Below, piece after piece: positions 16,846-27,523 of a DNA stretch of 64,000 nt. The DNA is from Caulobacteraceae bacterium. GTDB lineage: Bacteria; Pseudomonadota; Alphaproteobacteria; Caulobacterales; Caulobacteraceae. The position numbers were made by a program, and so were the translations under genes. Each line of letters opens with the position of its first letter. The first letter of the stretch is position 1. The stretch spans positions 248,001 to 312,000 of the forward strand of contig CANJLH010000004.1 in NCBI GenBank assembly GCA_947475415.1, in the 5' to 3' direction. Below the pieces are notes generated by a model. It saw only the letters and a list, made by a program, of their open reading frames with translations, ran no database searches and was not told the DNA's origin.

Positions 16846-18381
16846 ATGGCCGCCTGGGCCGACGGTTATTTCACCGAAATCCAGTACACCGCCAACGCCT
16901 ACGCAGAGCTGGCGCCGGGCTTCATGGCCTTCGCATGCCTGCGCCATGGGGTCCGGCCGCCCGACTTCGGCGCCGGCTCAACCTATCTGGAGCTGGGATG
17001 CGGGCAGGGTTTCGGCCTCAATTTGATGGCCGCGGCGAACCCTGACGCCCAGTTCTGGGGCGTGGACTTTCATCCCGGCCAGATCGACAACGCCATCCGG
17101 CTGGCGCGGGATGGCGGCCTCGCCAACGTCACCTTCGAAGACCTTAGCTTCGAGCAACTGCTTGAGCAGCCCAGCGGCGCTCTACCCCGCTTCGATATGA
17201 TCGCCTTGCACGGGATCTACAGCTGGGTCAGCGCACAGGCCCGGTCGACCATTGTGCGGTTGCTTGACCGTCTGTTGAAGCCCGGCGGTCTGGTCTATGT
17301 GTCCTACAACTGCCTGCCGGGCTGGGCCTCGCTGGCGCCGCTGCAGAAGTTCATCGCCGAGCACGCCGCGCAAGGTTCGGGCGCCCCCCAGGCCCGGATC
17401 ATCGCCGCACTGCAGGTCGCCAAACGCTTCGCTGACACCCCGGGGAGCGTGTTCCACGCCTCGTCCGCGGTGCGCATGCGCATCGAGGAGGCGATGAAGG
17501 AGGACCCCGCCTATCTGGCGCATGAGTACCTCAACAAATACTCCCAGCCGCTCTTTCACGCCGAGGTCGCCAGCGACTTCGAAGCCGCTCGGCTCACGTT
17601 CGCCGCATCGGCCAATATCGCCGACGACTTTATGCATCTGGCGGCCCCGGGGGCGCTGCAAGACGATATCCTTGGAGTCCAGGACCCGATCTTACGCCAG
17701 ACCTTGCTGGACTACTCAGCAGTCAAGCCGTTCCGGCGGGACATCTTCGTGCGTGGCCGCAATAGCCTGGACCATTTTGACCAGAACGACCAACTCGACG
17801 GCCTTTGCTTCGCCCTGATGACCGGCGCCGATGCGGTGCTCACGGAATTTCCAATCCCGATCGGCCGCCTCACCGGCCAGCCGGTGGTGTATCAGCCGCT
17901 GATCACAGCCCTGGCGACCGGGCCGAAGAGCCTGGCGGAACTGCGCGCGCTGCCGGCCCTGGCCGGGGCGGCGTATGGCGCGGTCCTCCAGGCCTTGGCG
18001 ATCTTGACCGGCGCGCGGCAGATCCATCCCCTGCGCGCCGGGACGACCGACGCGGCGCCGGCTTTACGGTTCAATCGCGAGGTGTGCCGCCGCGTGGCCA
18101 GGGGCGAAACCTGGAACTCCGTGGCCGCCGCCGCCGCCGGCGCGCCTTTGCGCATCCCCTTCTCCGACCAACTGGCGATGCACGCGGTGTTCGAGGGGAT
18201 CGAAGACGACGCCGAAGCCGCGCGCCTGGCGTGGCCGGGCATGGCTCGATCTGGCCGCAGGCTGATGATCAATGGCCAGGTGTTGCAGGACCAGGCCGCG
18301 AACGAAGCCGAACTGGCGGCGCGCATCGGCGATTTCAGGCGCTACAAGTTGCTATTGTTCCAGCAGCTCGGGGCGATCTAG
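16846..18381 (+). CDS. SAM methyltransferase with methyltransferase regulatory domain
   Basis: A 511-residue protein. The N-terminal Rossmann domain has SAM motif I LELGCGQGFGLNL (about 49-61) and the acidic motif VDFHPGQID. A middle region of about 80 residues matches the 'methyltransferase regulatory domain' layout, rich in YLAHEYLNKYSQPLFHAE-type text, and a winged-helix-like C-terminal part follows. Its substrate is unknown. The ATG at 16846 is chosen because GGAG lies six bases upstream; an ATG at 16843 and a TTG at 16831 are also in frame. It converges on the formaldehyde dehydrogenase gene seven bases away. Confidence 0.82.
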   Translation: MAAWADGYFTEIQYTANAYAELAPGFMAFACLRHGVRPPDFGAGSTYLELGCGQGFGLNLMAAANPDAQFWGVDFHPGQIDNAIRLARDGGLANVTFEDLSFEQLLEQPSGALPRFDMIALHGIYSWVSAQARSTIVRLLDRLLKPGGLVYVSYNCLPGWASLAPLQKFIAEHAAQGSGAPQARIIAALQVAKRFADTPGSVFHASSAVRMRIEEAMKEDPAYLAHEYLNKYSQPLFHAEVASDFEAARLTFAASANIADDFMHLAAPGALQDDILGVQDPILRQTLLDYSAVKPFRRDIFVRGRNSLDHFDQNDQLDGLCFALMTGADAVLTEFPIPIGRLTGQPVVYQPLITALATGPKSLAELRALPALAGAAYGAVLQALAILTGARQIHPLRAGTTDAAPALRFNREVCRRVARGETWNSVAAAAAGAPLRIPFSDQLAMHAVFEGIEDDAEAARLAWPGMARSGRRLMINGQVLQDQAANEAELAARIGDFRRYKLLLFQQLGAI

Positions 18382-18388
18382 CCGCCCG

Positions 18389-19498
<1,110 letters not shown>

Positions 19499-19587
19499 GG
19501 TGGGACTCGCTGGAGGTTCGCAATCGCGCGACCATTTCCCAGGTCGGCGGCGTTGTGAAGCCGTTTCCGAGCCGCTAACCCAAGCTG

Positions 19588-19821
19588 ATGGCGCTACCGG
19601 AAATCCTCGTCGACGCCCGCGGCCACCGCTGCCCGGTGCCGACCCTGCGCCTGCGCCGGGCGCTGGAGGCCGCCGAGGCTGGCCAGCAGGTACGCCTGCT
19701 TGCGGACGATCCGATGGCGCGGATCGACGTGCCGCACTTCGCCGGATCGGTGGGAGCGGTGATCCTGTCGCAGGAGGAGGTTGACGGCTGCCTGGTGTTC
19801 GTCGTGGCGAAACCGGCCTAG
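19588..19821 (+). CDS. TusA-family sulfurtransferase
   Basis: A 77-residue SirA/TusA/YedF fold. The sulfur-carrying Cys lies in HRCPVPTLRLR (CPxP motif, about 12-15), followed by the usual alpha-beta pattern and a C-terminal strand CLVFVVAKP. Such proteins pass persulfide sulfur to tRNA thiolation or other acceptors. Its stop overlaps the end of the BrkB-type gene tail to tail by four bases. No other tus gene is nearby, so the acceptor is unknown. Confidence 0.87.
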   Translation: MALPEILVDARGHRCPVPTLRLRRALEAAEAGQQVRLLADDPMARIDVPHFAGSVGAVILSQEEVDGCLVFVVAKPA

Positions 19822-20741
19822 CAACCCGCCTCGTCGCCGTCCGGTAGATTGGCGAACTTGCCCGCGTGCAGGGCGATTTCGATCTCGGTGGCCAGGGCCC
19901 CGCCCAGGAAGACGGCGTTCACGTTCCAGGACAGCCAGATCAGGAACACCACCACCGCGGCGATCGAACCATAGGTGGCGCCCAGGGGGGATATCTGGTC
20001 GACGTAGATGGCGCTGGCCCAGGACGCGCCAAGGCACAGAGCCGCCGCGCTAAGACCGCCGATCATCGAGGCCCGCCAGATCACCGGCTCCGACGACATG
20101 GCGAAACGGTAGATCAGGGTCATGGAGAGCGTCAGGCCAAGGCTGGCCCAGGTCCATTCACTGAAGAGCCATGGCGCGCCGGCCAGGGGCTCCAGGCCCA
20201 GGGTGGCGCCAATGAGGCGCAGGAACAGGAATGCGCCGGACAGGAGGGCCAGCATGGCGAAGGCTGCGACCAGTACGATCAGGGCCATGACGTTGAACCC
20301 AAGGAAGCCTCGAGGCAGGTGTTCGTCGTGGATGAACGACAGGCCCGCCAGCAGCGCCTTGAACCCGCGATGCGCCGCATAGATCCCGATGACCAGAGCC
20401 AGGCCGCTCTGGGCGGACACCCGCAGGGGCGCGGCGGCGATTCGAACCATCTCGGCGTGAAAAAGTTCACGTGAGGCCGCCGGCATGAATTGCGCCAGCA
20501 TGTCCATCTGGCGTTCGGCCACCTGGGGGTCAGCCAACATGCCATAAAGGCCGATCAGGATTACAATCGCGGGAAATGCCGCCAGCAAGGCGAAGAACGA
20601 GACGCCACCCACATAAAGCATGACGTCGCGGCCCCACAGGCGGCTGAGCGACTTGCCCATGATCCGCAAGGTAGCGACCAGCCAGTGCAGCGGGTCCCAG
20701 TCCATGGCGCGCAGACGGGAGAGGAATTCTGACAGGCTCAT
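19818..20741 (-). CDS. YihY/BrkB-family inner membrane protein
   Basis: A 307-residue membrane protein with six hydrophobic helices. Typical family strings are LYVGGVSFFALLAAFPAIVILIG near the first helix and YGSIAAVVVFLIWLSWNVNAVFLGG near the end. The family was once called ribonuclease BN or BrkB; its real role (transport or envelope) is unclear. The frame is open to 20777, but I choose the ATG at 20741 (MSLSEFLSRL) as more natural. A perfect 10-base hairpin lies upstream at 20793-20824. Confidence 0.85.
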   Translation of the reverse strand: MSLSEFLSRLRAMDWDPLHWLVATLRIMGKSLSRLWGRDVMLYVGGVSFFALLAAFPAIVILIGLYGMLADPQVAERQMDMLAQFMPAASRELFHAEMVRIAAAPLRVSAQSGLALVIGIYAAHRGFKALLAGLSFIHDEHLPRGFLGFNVMALIVLVAAFAMLALLSGAFLFLRLIGATLGLEPLAGAPWLFSEWTWASLGLTLSMTLIYRFAMSSEPVIWRASMIGGLSAAALCLGASWASAIYVDQISPLGATYGSIAAVVVFLIWLSWNVNAVFLGGALATEIEIALHAGKFANLPDGDEAGC

Positions 20742-20792
20742 CGACCGTGGTTTCGTCTGCGAAGGCGGCGGAAGCAAGGGCGCAAAACGGCA

Positions 20793-20824
20793 CGGCGCGC
20801 CGCTCCCGGGGGAACGGCGCGCCG
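20793..20824 (-). terminator. Perfect 10-bp hairpin, terminator-like
   Basis: CGGCGCGCCG occurs at 20793-20802 and again at 20815-20824. Each copy is its own reverse complement, so they pair as a 10-bp stem with a 12-base loop. On the minus strand it lies about 145 bases past the stop of the CoA-transferase gene and is followed by a short GTTTTG run, so it may end that transcript. It is also about 50 bases before the BrkB-type start and could affect its mRNA. Confidence 0.5.
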
Positions 20825-20969
20825 CCGATGGGCGTGTCAGTCCATCAAGTCGTTCGCCACTTCGAGGGACGGGAGAGCGCGACGAACAACTTGCAGCCCT
20901 TTTGATGGGGTGCGGCTGAACCGCGCCTGAACGACGGTTTCAGGTTCCGCACAGTGCTAGGCCACACCC

Positions 20970-22103
20970 TCACCCTGCTATGGCGCCCGCCGCGAGAAGG
21001 TCGGTGACCTCACCTTCAGTGAAGCCCCAGGCGATCAGCCCTTCATGGTCGTGCTGGCCGTGTTTGGGTGCAGGCCCCTGCACGGCGCCCGGTGTGGCGG
21101 AAAACCTCGGCGCCGGCGCGGGCTGCATGAGTCCATCCACCTCGATAAAGGTTCCGCGGGCCACCAGATGCGGGTGATTGGGCGCCTCGGACATGTCGAG
21201 CACGGGCGCGAAGCAGGCGTCTGTCCCCTCGAGCAGTGTCGTCCACTCGTCACGTGTCTTTTCGGCGACCCTGGCCGCCAGTTTCTCACGCAGGCGACCC
21301 CACCGCGTCCGGTCGTCGCGCCCATGAAAGTCGGGGTCGTCGACGCCCATTCGCCGCAGAAGTTCGTCGTAGAATGGCTGCTCCAGGGCGCCCAGCGCGA
21401 TCCAGCGGCCGTCTTTGCAACGATAGGTGTCGTAGAAGGGCGCGCCACCGTCCAGGAGGTTGGCGCGCCGTTCATTCGTCCACCGCCCGTCGCCGTGGAG
21501 ATAGTAGAACATCGCCATCATATAGGCGGCGCCATCGACCATCGCGGCGTCCACCACCTGCCCCTGCCCCGTCGCCTTGGCGCTGAGCAGCGCCGCCAGG
21601 ACACCGAACGCCAGATACATCGCCCCCCCGCCGAAATCGCCCACCAGGTTCAGGGGTGGGACAGGCTTATCCTTGACGCCCATTGCGTGAAGGGCGCCCG
21701 TGATTGCGATGTAGTTGATGTCGTGGCCGGCCGCCGTGGCCAGCGGACCTTCCTGCCCCCAGCCGGTCATGCGGCCGAAGACGAGGCGCGGATTGCGGGC
21801 CAACGCCACATCTGGCCCCAGACCCAGTCGCTCCATAACCCCCGGCCGAAACCCCTCGATCACGGCGTCGGCGCGGTCCATCAAACTGAGGCAAGCCTCA
21901 ATGCCCGCGGGTGACTTAAGATCCAGCGCCACGGAGCGGCGACCACGGGACGTCACTTCATGCGCCCATTCATAGGCGCCGCCCTTGCGGTCGATGCGCA
22001 GCACATCCGCACCCTGATCTGAGAGCATCTGGCCGCAGAACGGAACCGGCCCGATCGCCGAAAACTCAAGAATCTTCAAGCCTGCGAGTGGTCCCTGGCC
22101 CAT
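20970..22103 (-). CDS. CaiB/BaiF-family CoA-transferase, alpha-methylacyl-CoA racemase-like
   Basis: A protein of about 377 residues in the class III CoA-transferase fold. Two strings point to the alpha-methylacyl-CoA racemase branch: [15 protein letters not shown] and [13 protein letters not shown], which carry the His and Asp acid-base pair of racemases, so 2-methylacyl-CoA epimerisation is the likely reaction. The start at 22103 ([14 protein letters not shown]) matches the usual family N-terminus; an ATG at 22133 is possible. It may serve fatty acid or sterol side-chain breakdown. It is divergent from the popA-like gene. Confidence 0.86.
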   Translation of the reverse strand: MGQGPLAGLKILEFSAIGPVPFCGQMLSDQGADVLRIDRKGGAYEWAHEVTSRGRRSVALDLKSPAGIEACLSLMDRADAVIEGFRPGVMERLGLGPDVALARNPRLVFGRMTGWGQEGPLATAAGHDINYIAITGALHAMGVKDKPVPPLNLVGDFGGGAMYLAFGVLAALLSAKATGQGQVVDAAMVDGAAYMMAMFYYLHGDGRWTNERRANLLDGGAPFYDTYRCKDGRWIALGALEQPFYDELLRRMGVDDPDFHGRDDRTRWGRLREKLAARVAEKTRDEWTTLLEGTDACFAPVLDMSEAPNHPHLVARGTFIEVDGLMQPAPAPRFSATPGAVQGPAPKHGQHDHEGLIAWGFTEGEVTDLLAAGAIAG

Positions 22104-22293
22104 GGCGCATCCCAAGTCTGTTTCGGGCGACATTTGGCCGTTTCAGTGCGCTGGGCCAAGGGTGAAACCATTTGGCGGCGGGTTTAGGCTGCGCGCCCTG
22201 ATCGGATTGCTGTATCAAGCCTTCGGCTGTGTCTATCTTCGCTCTGATTCCTCGCGGTGAGGCGTCGCGGGTTCGTTACGAGGGCTTCCACTC

Positions 22294-23625
22294 ATGACCG
22301 CAAGCGTTCACGCGCGAGTGGTGATCGTTACGCGTGATGACGCGGTGGCGGGCCCTCTGTCGGAGGGTCTCGACCGGCTGGGTTGGCGAACGATCACGGC
22401 GCGCGGCCCATATGCGGCCCTGGCGGCGCTGGGCGACTTGCAGATCGAGGCCGTTATCGTCGATCTCCGCAGCCTCGGCGAAGAGGGACTTAGTCTGGCC
22501 CGCCGCCTGAAGGCCGCCTGCGCCCCGCGCCGTCTGCCCGTAATTGCGGTGGGCGATCCGGACCCGGACCTGGAGCGCCGTGAATTTGATCTGACCATCG
22601 CAGCCCCGCTCCATCCGGCTCAGGCGGCCCTGCGGATCGAATCCCTGGTGCGCAGCGCGGTCGCCGAGGAAGAGTTCGAGCTTCGGATGGAGACCTTCGC
22701 GGAACGTGGCCGCCGGCTCGACCTGCCGGACATGGATCCGACCCCCTTCAAAGTCCTTGCCGTCGGTGAACCCGCGCCGCAGTTCCTGGCCCTATCCAAC
22801 GCCCTCAGCAACACCGGCGCGGAAGTGGTTGGGGCGTTCACCGCCTATACCGCCTTCGACTATCTTCACGAGCGGCCCTTTGACGCCATCGTGCTGTGGG
22901 GCGGAGAGACGGGGGGCGAGGCCTTGTCCATCGCCGCGGGCATGCGGCGCAACACCCGGCTCTACCACACGCCGGCCCTGCTCTATCTGGGCGACGACAG
23001 CAGCGTCACCATGTCTGAGGCCTACCATCGCGGCGTGACCGACGTGGCCTCGCCGGAAACCGCCGAGACCGAGACCGCCAAGCGGGTGGTCGAACTCAGC
23101 CGCAGCTACCGCCGCCAATCGTCAATCCGGCGCGCGCTGGAGAAGGCTCGGTCATCGGGCGTCATGGATGCGGCGACGGGGCTGTTCACCCGTGATCTCT
23201 TCGCGTCGCACCTGGGGCGGCTCGCCCACGCCTCGCGAATCCGCAACCGTCCGCTTTCGGTGTGCGTGCTGAAGGTTTCCGAGCGGGCCGACGTTCTGCA
23301 GGCCAGAGCTTCAGGCTGGCTGGACCGCGCCATCCCCCAGATCGGCTCGATGATCGGTCGCCTCGTGCGGGTGGAGGACACAGCCGCGCGCCTGGCTCCG
23401 GAAGTTTTCGCACTGGCCCTTCCCGCGACAACGGTCACCGCCGCCCGCGCCGCTGGCGAACGCATCGCCGCTGTGATCGGCTGCACCGCCTTCGAGGCCG
23501 GCAAGGGTGAACAACCCTTCGTCGTCGATTTCGACATCGGCGTGGCGGCCGTGGACGGCGCTCCCAGCGCCGGCCGCGCCCTGGAAGAGGCCGCCGCCCG
23601 CGCCCAGGCGCTGAAGGCGGGGTAA
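22294..23625 (+). CDS. popA: PopA-like receiver-receiver-degenerate GGDEF protein
   Basis: A 443-residue PleD/PopA-type protein. Receiver 1 spans about 6-120 with an Asp at 57 (VIVDLRS); receiver 2 spans about 152-268 but is degenerate, with LWGGE where the phospho-Asp should be. The GGDEF domain (about 290-440) has APEVF at 368-372 in place of GGDEF, so diguanylate cyclase activity is unlikely, yet the inhibitory-site RxxD is kept as RVED at 359-362, so c-di-GMP may bind. That combination is the hallmark of PopA, which helps recruit cell-cycle substrates to ClpXP in Caulobacter. It sits beside mfd-sdhE-recG; I recall a similar setting in Caulobacter but have not checked it. Confidence 0.75.
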   Translation: MTASVHARVVIVTRDDAVAGPLSEGLDRLGWRTITARGPYAALAALGDLQIEAVIVDLRSLGEEGLSLARRLKAACAPRRLPVIAVGDPDPDLERREFDLTIAAPLHPAQAALRIESLVRSAVAEEEFELRMETFAERGRRLDLPDMDPTPFKVLAVGEPAPQFLALSNALSNTGAEVVGAFTAYTAFDYLHERPFDAIVLWGGETGGEALSIAAGMRRNTRLYHTPALLYLGDDSSVTMSEAYHRGVTDVASPETAETETAKRVVELSRSYRRQSSIRRALEKARSSGVMDAATGLFTRDLFASHLGRLAHASRIRNRPLSVCVLKVSERADVLQARASGWLDRAIPQIGSMIGRLVRVEDTAARLAPEVFALALPATTVTAARAAGERIAAVIGCTAFEAGKGEQPFVVDFDIGVAAVDGAPSAGRALEEAAARAQALKAG

Positions 23626-23632
23626 TCCCCTG

Positions 23633-26600
23633 CTACGCCGCCAACTTCGCCAGCTCTCCCAGAATCCGTTCCGCCGCGCCCAATCGCTGCTCGGGCGTCT
23701 CCCATTCGCCGCGGACCACAACCTTATGGTCGGGCCGTAGCCGCCAGGCGACCTGGTTCTTCTGCAGGAAGCCGATCAGGGCCATAGGGTTCTTGAACGC
23801 GTCGTTGCGGAACGCCACCACGGCGCCCTTGGGTCCTACGTCAATCTTGGCAACCCCGGACTCGCGACACAGCCCCTTGATGGCGACCACCTTTAGCAGC
23901 TGGTCGGCTTCCGGCGGCAAGGGACCGAAGCGGTCGATCAGTTCAGCGGCCAGGGCTTCGCGGTCGTCGGCCTTTTCGGCATCCGACAAGCGCCGGTAGA
24001 GCGACAGGCGCACATTCAGGTCGGGCACATAGTCGTCTGGAATCAGCACCGCCGCGCCGGTATTGATCTGCGGTGACCAGCCCCGATCGGCGGCCTGGCC
24101 GTCCGCGCCGGCCTCCAGTTTGATGTCGTTGACGGCGTCTTCCAGCATCTGCTGGTAAAGTTCGACGCCGATTTCGCGGATGTGCCCTGACTGCTCATCA
24201 CCCAGCAAATTGCCGCCGCCGCGAATGTCGAGGTCATGGCTGGCGAGCTGGAATCCAGCGCCAAGGCTGTCCAGCGACTGCAGCACCTTCAGCCGCCGTT
24301 CCGCCGACAGTGTGATCGGCCGCTCGAAGGGCGTCGTCATATAGGCGTAGGCCCGCGCCTTGGCCCGGCCGACGCGGCCGCGCAGCTGATAGAGCTGCGA
24401 AAGGCCGAACATATCGGCGCGGTGAATGATCAAGGTGTTGGCGGTCGGGATGTCGAGGCCGGATTCGACGATCGTGGTCGACAGCAGCACATCGTACTGC
24501 CCGTCGTAGAAGGCCGACATGACATCCTCGAGCTCACTGGCCGCCATCTGGCCGTGGCCGGTGACGAACTTCACCTCCGGGACCTGTTCGCGCAGGAAGC
24601 GCTGCAGATCTGGCAGGTCGGATATCCGAGGGGTTACGTAGTAGGTCTGGCCGCCGCGGTACTTCTCTCGCAGTAACGCCTCGCGGATCACCACCGGATC
24701 ATAAGGGGTGACGTAGGTGCGCACAGCCAGCCGGTCGACCGGAGGCGTTGCGATAATCGACATTTCCCGGATACCGGAGAGCGACATCTGCAGCGTCCGC
24801 GGGATCGGTGTGGCGGTCAGCGTCAGTACATGGACGTCGGTGCGCAGCTCCTTGAGCTTCTCCTTGGCCTTGACCCCAAAGTGTTGCTCCTCGTCGACGA
24901 CAACCAGACCCAGGTCCCGGAAGCCCACTTGCTTGGAGAGCACCGCATGGGTTCCGATGACGATCTCCATCTCGCCGTTCTTCAAGGCCTCCCGGGTGGC
25001 GTTGGCTTCCTTGGCGGGGACGAGGCGCGAGAGGCGGCCGATCTTCACCGGCCAACCTTCGAAGCGATTGACAAAGGTCTTGTAGTGCTGGCGAGCGAGC
25101 AAGGTTGTCGGGCAGACCACGGCCACCTGCTTTCCGCTCATGGCCGCCACGAATGCCGCACGCAGCGCCACCTCGGTTTTGCCAAAACCCACGTCGCCGC
25201 AGATCAGCCGGTCCATCGGCTTTCCGGCCTCGAAGTCCGACAAAACGTCGCCGATCGCCGCGAGCTGATCGTCAGTCTCCTCATAGGGGAAGCGGGCGCA
25301 GAATTCATCGAACACCCCGTGCGGCGGATCCATGGCTGGGGTCGTGCGCAGCGCCCGCTCGGCGGCGATGCGGATGAGGCCCTCGGCCATCTCCCGCAAG
25401 CGTTGCTTGGCGCGGGCCTTGCGTGCCTGCCATGCGGCGCCGCCCAGTCGGTCGAGTTGGACGCCCTCGGTCTCCGCGCCGTAGCGGGTCAGTAAGTCAA
25501 TGTTCTCCACCGGCAGGTAGAGCTTGGCCTCGCCGCCATATTGCAGTTCCAGGCAATCATGGGGCGCACCCTGGACATCTAGGGTCTTCAGGCCGTCATA
25601 GCGGCCAATCCCATGGTCGATGTGAACGACAAAGTCGCCTGGCGTTAGGGCGGAGGCCTCGGCCAGGAAGTTGGCCGCACGCCTCCGCCGCCGGGGCCGG
25701 GCCAGCCGATCGCCCAGGATGTCGGTCTCGGAGATAACCGCCAGCTTCTCGGTTTCAAACCCGTTCTCCAGCGGCAGCACCACTCGCTGGGGCAGTTTCG
25801 GGTCTGCCGCCCGCGCCGCATCCCAATAGGGCGCGAGCTTCACGCCCTCCAGGCCATGGTCGATAAGCATGGCGCCCAGGCGGTCCGACGAGCCCTCGGT
25901 CCAGGATGCGAACAGCACCCGCTTGCCGTCTGCGGCCAGTTTGCGGGCGTGGTCGGCGGCCGCTTCGAAAAGATTGACGCTGTCGCGCTGACGCTCCGGC
26001 GCGAAGCTGCGCCCGGCTCTCGCGCCCATGTCCAGAACGGCCTCTCCCTCGGCCTCCTGGAAGGCGGTAAATCGACGGCTGGGGCGCACCGCCATGCCCC
26101 CATCCCACTCAGCCTTGGTCAGATAGAGGGCTCCCGGCGGCAGCGGGCGATAGTGGGCCTTGCGATCGGCCTGGTCGCGGGCGTCGAAGGCGTCCTCCAC
26201 CATCGTCAGACGCTCATCGCGGGCCTCGCGGGCCAGGTGGTCGACGCCGATCAGCGTGTTGCTTGGCAAATAGTCGAACAAGGTGGCCAGCGCCGGATAG
26301 AACAGCGGTAGCCAGTGCTCCATCCCCGCGCGGCGCCCGCCGCCGGAGATGGTTTCGTACAGCGGGTCATCGCCGGCGCCGCCGAAGGCTTCGACGTAGC
26401 CCCGCCGAAAACGCGAGATCGACTCCGCATCCAGCAGCGCCTCGCTGACCGGCAGCAGGCGCACGGCCTGGAGCTGGCGTGTCGAACGCTGGGTTTCAGG
26501 ATCGAAGGCGCGGATCGATTCCAGCATGTCGCCGAACAGGTCCAGCCGAACCGGCTCCTCCGCACCTGGTGGGAAGACATCGATCACTCCGCCCCGAATG

Positions 26601-27133
26601 GCGAACTCTCCGCGGTCCGAAACCGTGGAGGCGCGCACATAACCATTGACCGAGAAGTAGCGTTCAAGGGTGGCTATCTCGACCGTATTGCCAACCTTGG
26701 CCGCGTACGACGCATCCGTGACCGCCGAAATCGGCGGAACGCGCTGAAGCAGCGCCGCGGCGGTGGTCGCTAGCAGCACCGGCGTCTTGGGATCCATCCC
26801 TTGCGCGAGGCGCGCCAGGGTGGTCATCCGCTCCGCCGCCACGCCCGAAGACGGGCCGATGCGGTCATAGGGCAGGCAGTCCCAGCCGGGGAAGCGGATC
26901 ACCTCGATCCCCTTGGCGAAGAATTCGAAGGCGTCGATGAAGGCCGACAGGCGCGAGGTGTCGCGCGCTACGAAGACCGTCAATCCGCCACGGGCCCTGG
27001 CGATATCGGCCATAGCCAGCGCGTCGAACCCCTCCGGCGCGCCGACGAGGTCCAGCCGGCCCGGGTCGGTGGTGACGCGGCGAAGCTGGGCGGCGCTCGG
27101 CGGACTGGCGTCGTCAGGCGCCACGATCGTCAC
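23633..27133 (-). CDS. mfd: Transcription-repair coupling factor Mfd
   Basis: A 1166-residue ATP-dependent translocase that removes stalled RNA polymerase and recruits UvrA to lesions. The N-terminal UvrB-like part (to about 350), the RNA-polymerase interaction domain around 480-560, the helicase motor (Walker A GDVGFGKTE, Walker B DEEQHFG, SATPIPRT, QLRGRVGR) and the C-terminal TRCF domain are all present. Length is normal. Its start overlaps the end of sdhE by 20 bases, so the two are probably translated from one message. It runs tail to tail with the popA-like gene, 7 bases apart. Confidence 0.96.
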   Translation of the reverse strand: MTIVAPDDASPPSAAQLRRVTTDPGRLDLVGAPEGFDALAMADIARARGGLTVFVARDTSRLSAFIDAFEFFAKGIEVIRFPGWDCLPYDRIGPSSGVAAERMTTLARLAQGMDPKTPVLLATTAAALLQRVPPISAVTDASYAAKVGNTVEIATLERYFSVNGYVRASTVSDRGEFAIRGGVIDVFPPGAEEPVRLDLFGDMLESIRAFDPETQRSTRQLQAVRLLPVSEALLDAESISRFRRGYVEAFGGAGDDPLYETISGGGRRAGMEHWLPLFYPALATLFDYLPSNTLIGVDHLAREARDERLTMVEDAFDARDQADRKAHYRPLPPGALYLTKAEWDGGMAVRPSRRFTAFQEAEGEAVLDMGARAGRSFAPERQRDSVNLFEAAADHARKLAADGKRVLFASWTEGSSDRLGAMLIDHGLEGVKLAPYWDAARAADPKLPQRVVLPLENGFETEKLAVISETDILGDRLARPRRRRRAANFLAEASALTPGDFVVHIDHGIGRYDGLKTLDVQGAPHDCLELQYGGEAKLYLPVENIDLLTRYGAETEGVQLDRLGGAAWQARKARAKQRLREMAEGLIRIAAERALRTTPAMDPPHGVFDEFCARFPYEETDDQLAAIGDVLSDFEAGKPMDRLICGDVGFGKTEVALRAAFVAAMSGKQVAVVCPTTLLARQHYKTFVNRFEGWPVKIGRLSRLVPAKEANATREALKNGEMEIVIGTHAVLSKQVGFRDLGLVVVDEEQHFGVKAKEKLKELRTDVHVLTLTATPIPRTLQMSLSGIREMSIIATPPVDRLAVRTYVTPYDPVVIREALLREKYRGGQTYYVTPRISDLPDLQRFLREQVPEVKFVTGHGQMAASELEDVMSAFYDGQYDVLLSTTIVESGLDIPTANTLIIHRADMFGLSQLYQLRGRVGRAKARAYAYMTTPFERPITLSAERRLKVLQSLDSLGAGFQLASHDLDIRGGGNLLGDEQSGHIREIGVELYQQMLEDAVNDIKLEAGADGQAADRGWSPQINTGAAVLIPDDYVPDLNVRLSLYRRLSDAEKADDREALAAELIDRFGPLPPEADQLLKVVAIKGLCRESGVAKIDVGPKGAVVAFRNDAFKNPMALIGFLQKNQVAWRLRPDHKVVVRGEWETPEQRLGAAERILGELAKLAA

Positions 27134-27404
27134 CTCGAATATCGTTCAATTGATCCCGGAAAAGCTTGAGCATTTTCATGATTTCGCCGTCGTATTCCGC
27201 GGGCGTCGTCGCACGCTCAGCAATCCATTCGTAGAGATCCTGGTCCGGGACATCGAGCAGCCGCTCAAGGGCGTCGAGCTGTTCCGTCGTCAGAGTCGCC
27301 CCATACGTGTCCACAAACGGCCCCAGGATGAGGTCCGCTTCTCTGAAGCCGCGCCGCCAGGCCCGGAACTTCAACCGCTTCAGGCGTGTGTCATCCGTGT
27401 TCAT
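27114..27404 (-). CDS. sdhE: Succinate dehydrogenase flavinylation factor SdhE
   Basis: A 96-residue all-helical protein that helps attach FAD to SdhA. The family signature RGxxE is present as RRGFREADLILG (about 16-27), and the middle reads LERLLDVPDQDLYEWI, also typical. The ATG at 27404 gives MNTDDTRLKRLKFRAW, the usual start; the frame is open upstream to 27488 without family support. It precedes mfd on the minus strand with a 20-base overlap. The sdh operon itself is not in the window. Confidence 0.88.
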   Translation of the reverse strand: MNTDDTRLKRLKFRAWRRGFREADLILGPFVDTYGATLTTEQLDALERLLDVPDQDLYEWIAERATTPAEYDGEIMKMLKLFRDQLNDIRGDDRGA

Positions 27405-27418
27405 GAGGGAGGGGCGGG

Positions 27419-27424
27419 TATAAT
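27419..27424 (+). promoter_or_regulatory. Perfect TATAAT, possible recG promoter
   Basis: TATAAT lies about 100 bases before the recG start, in a GC-rich gap between the divergent sdhE and recG genes. No good -35 box (TTGACG-like) is present 16-18 bases upstream, where sdhE coding begins. It could be the -10 of a weak promoter or a chance match. Confidence 0.25.
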
Positions 27425-27523
27425 GGTGAGCGTCATAAGGCGCCAGCAAATCCGCGCCGCAGGAGCCGCCATGCCGCAGGATTCGCATTCAGCGCCATTC
27501 GAGCCGAGGGCCTGATCGCGAAC

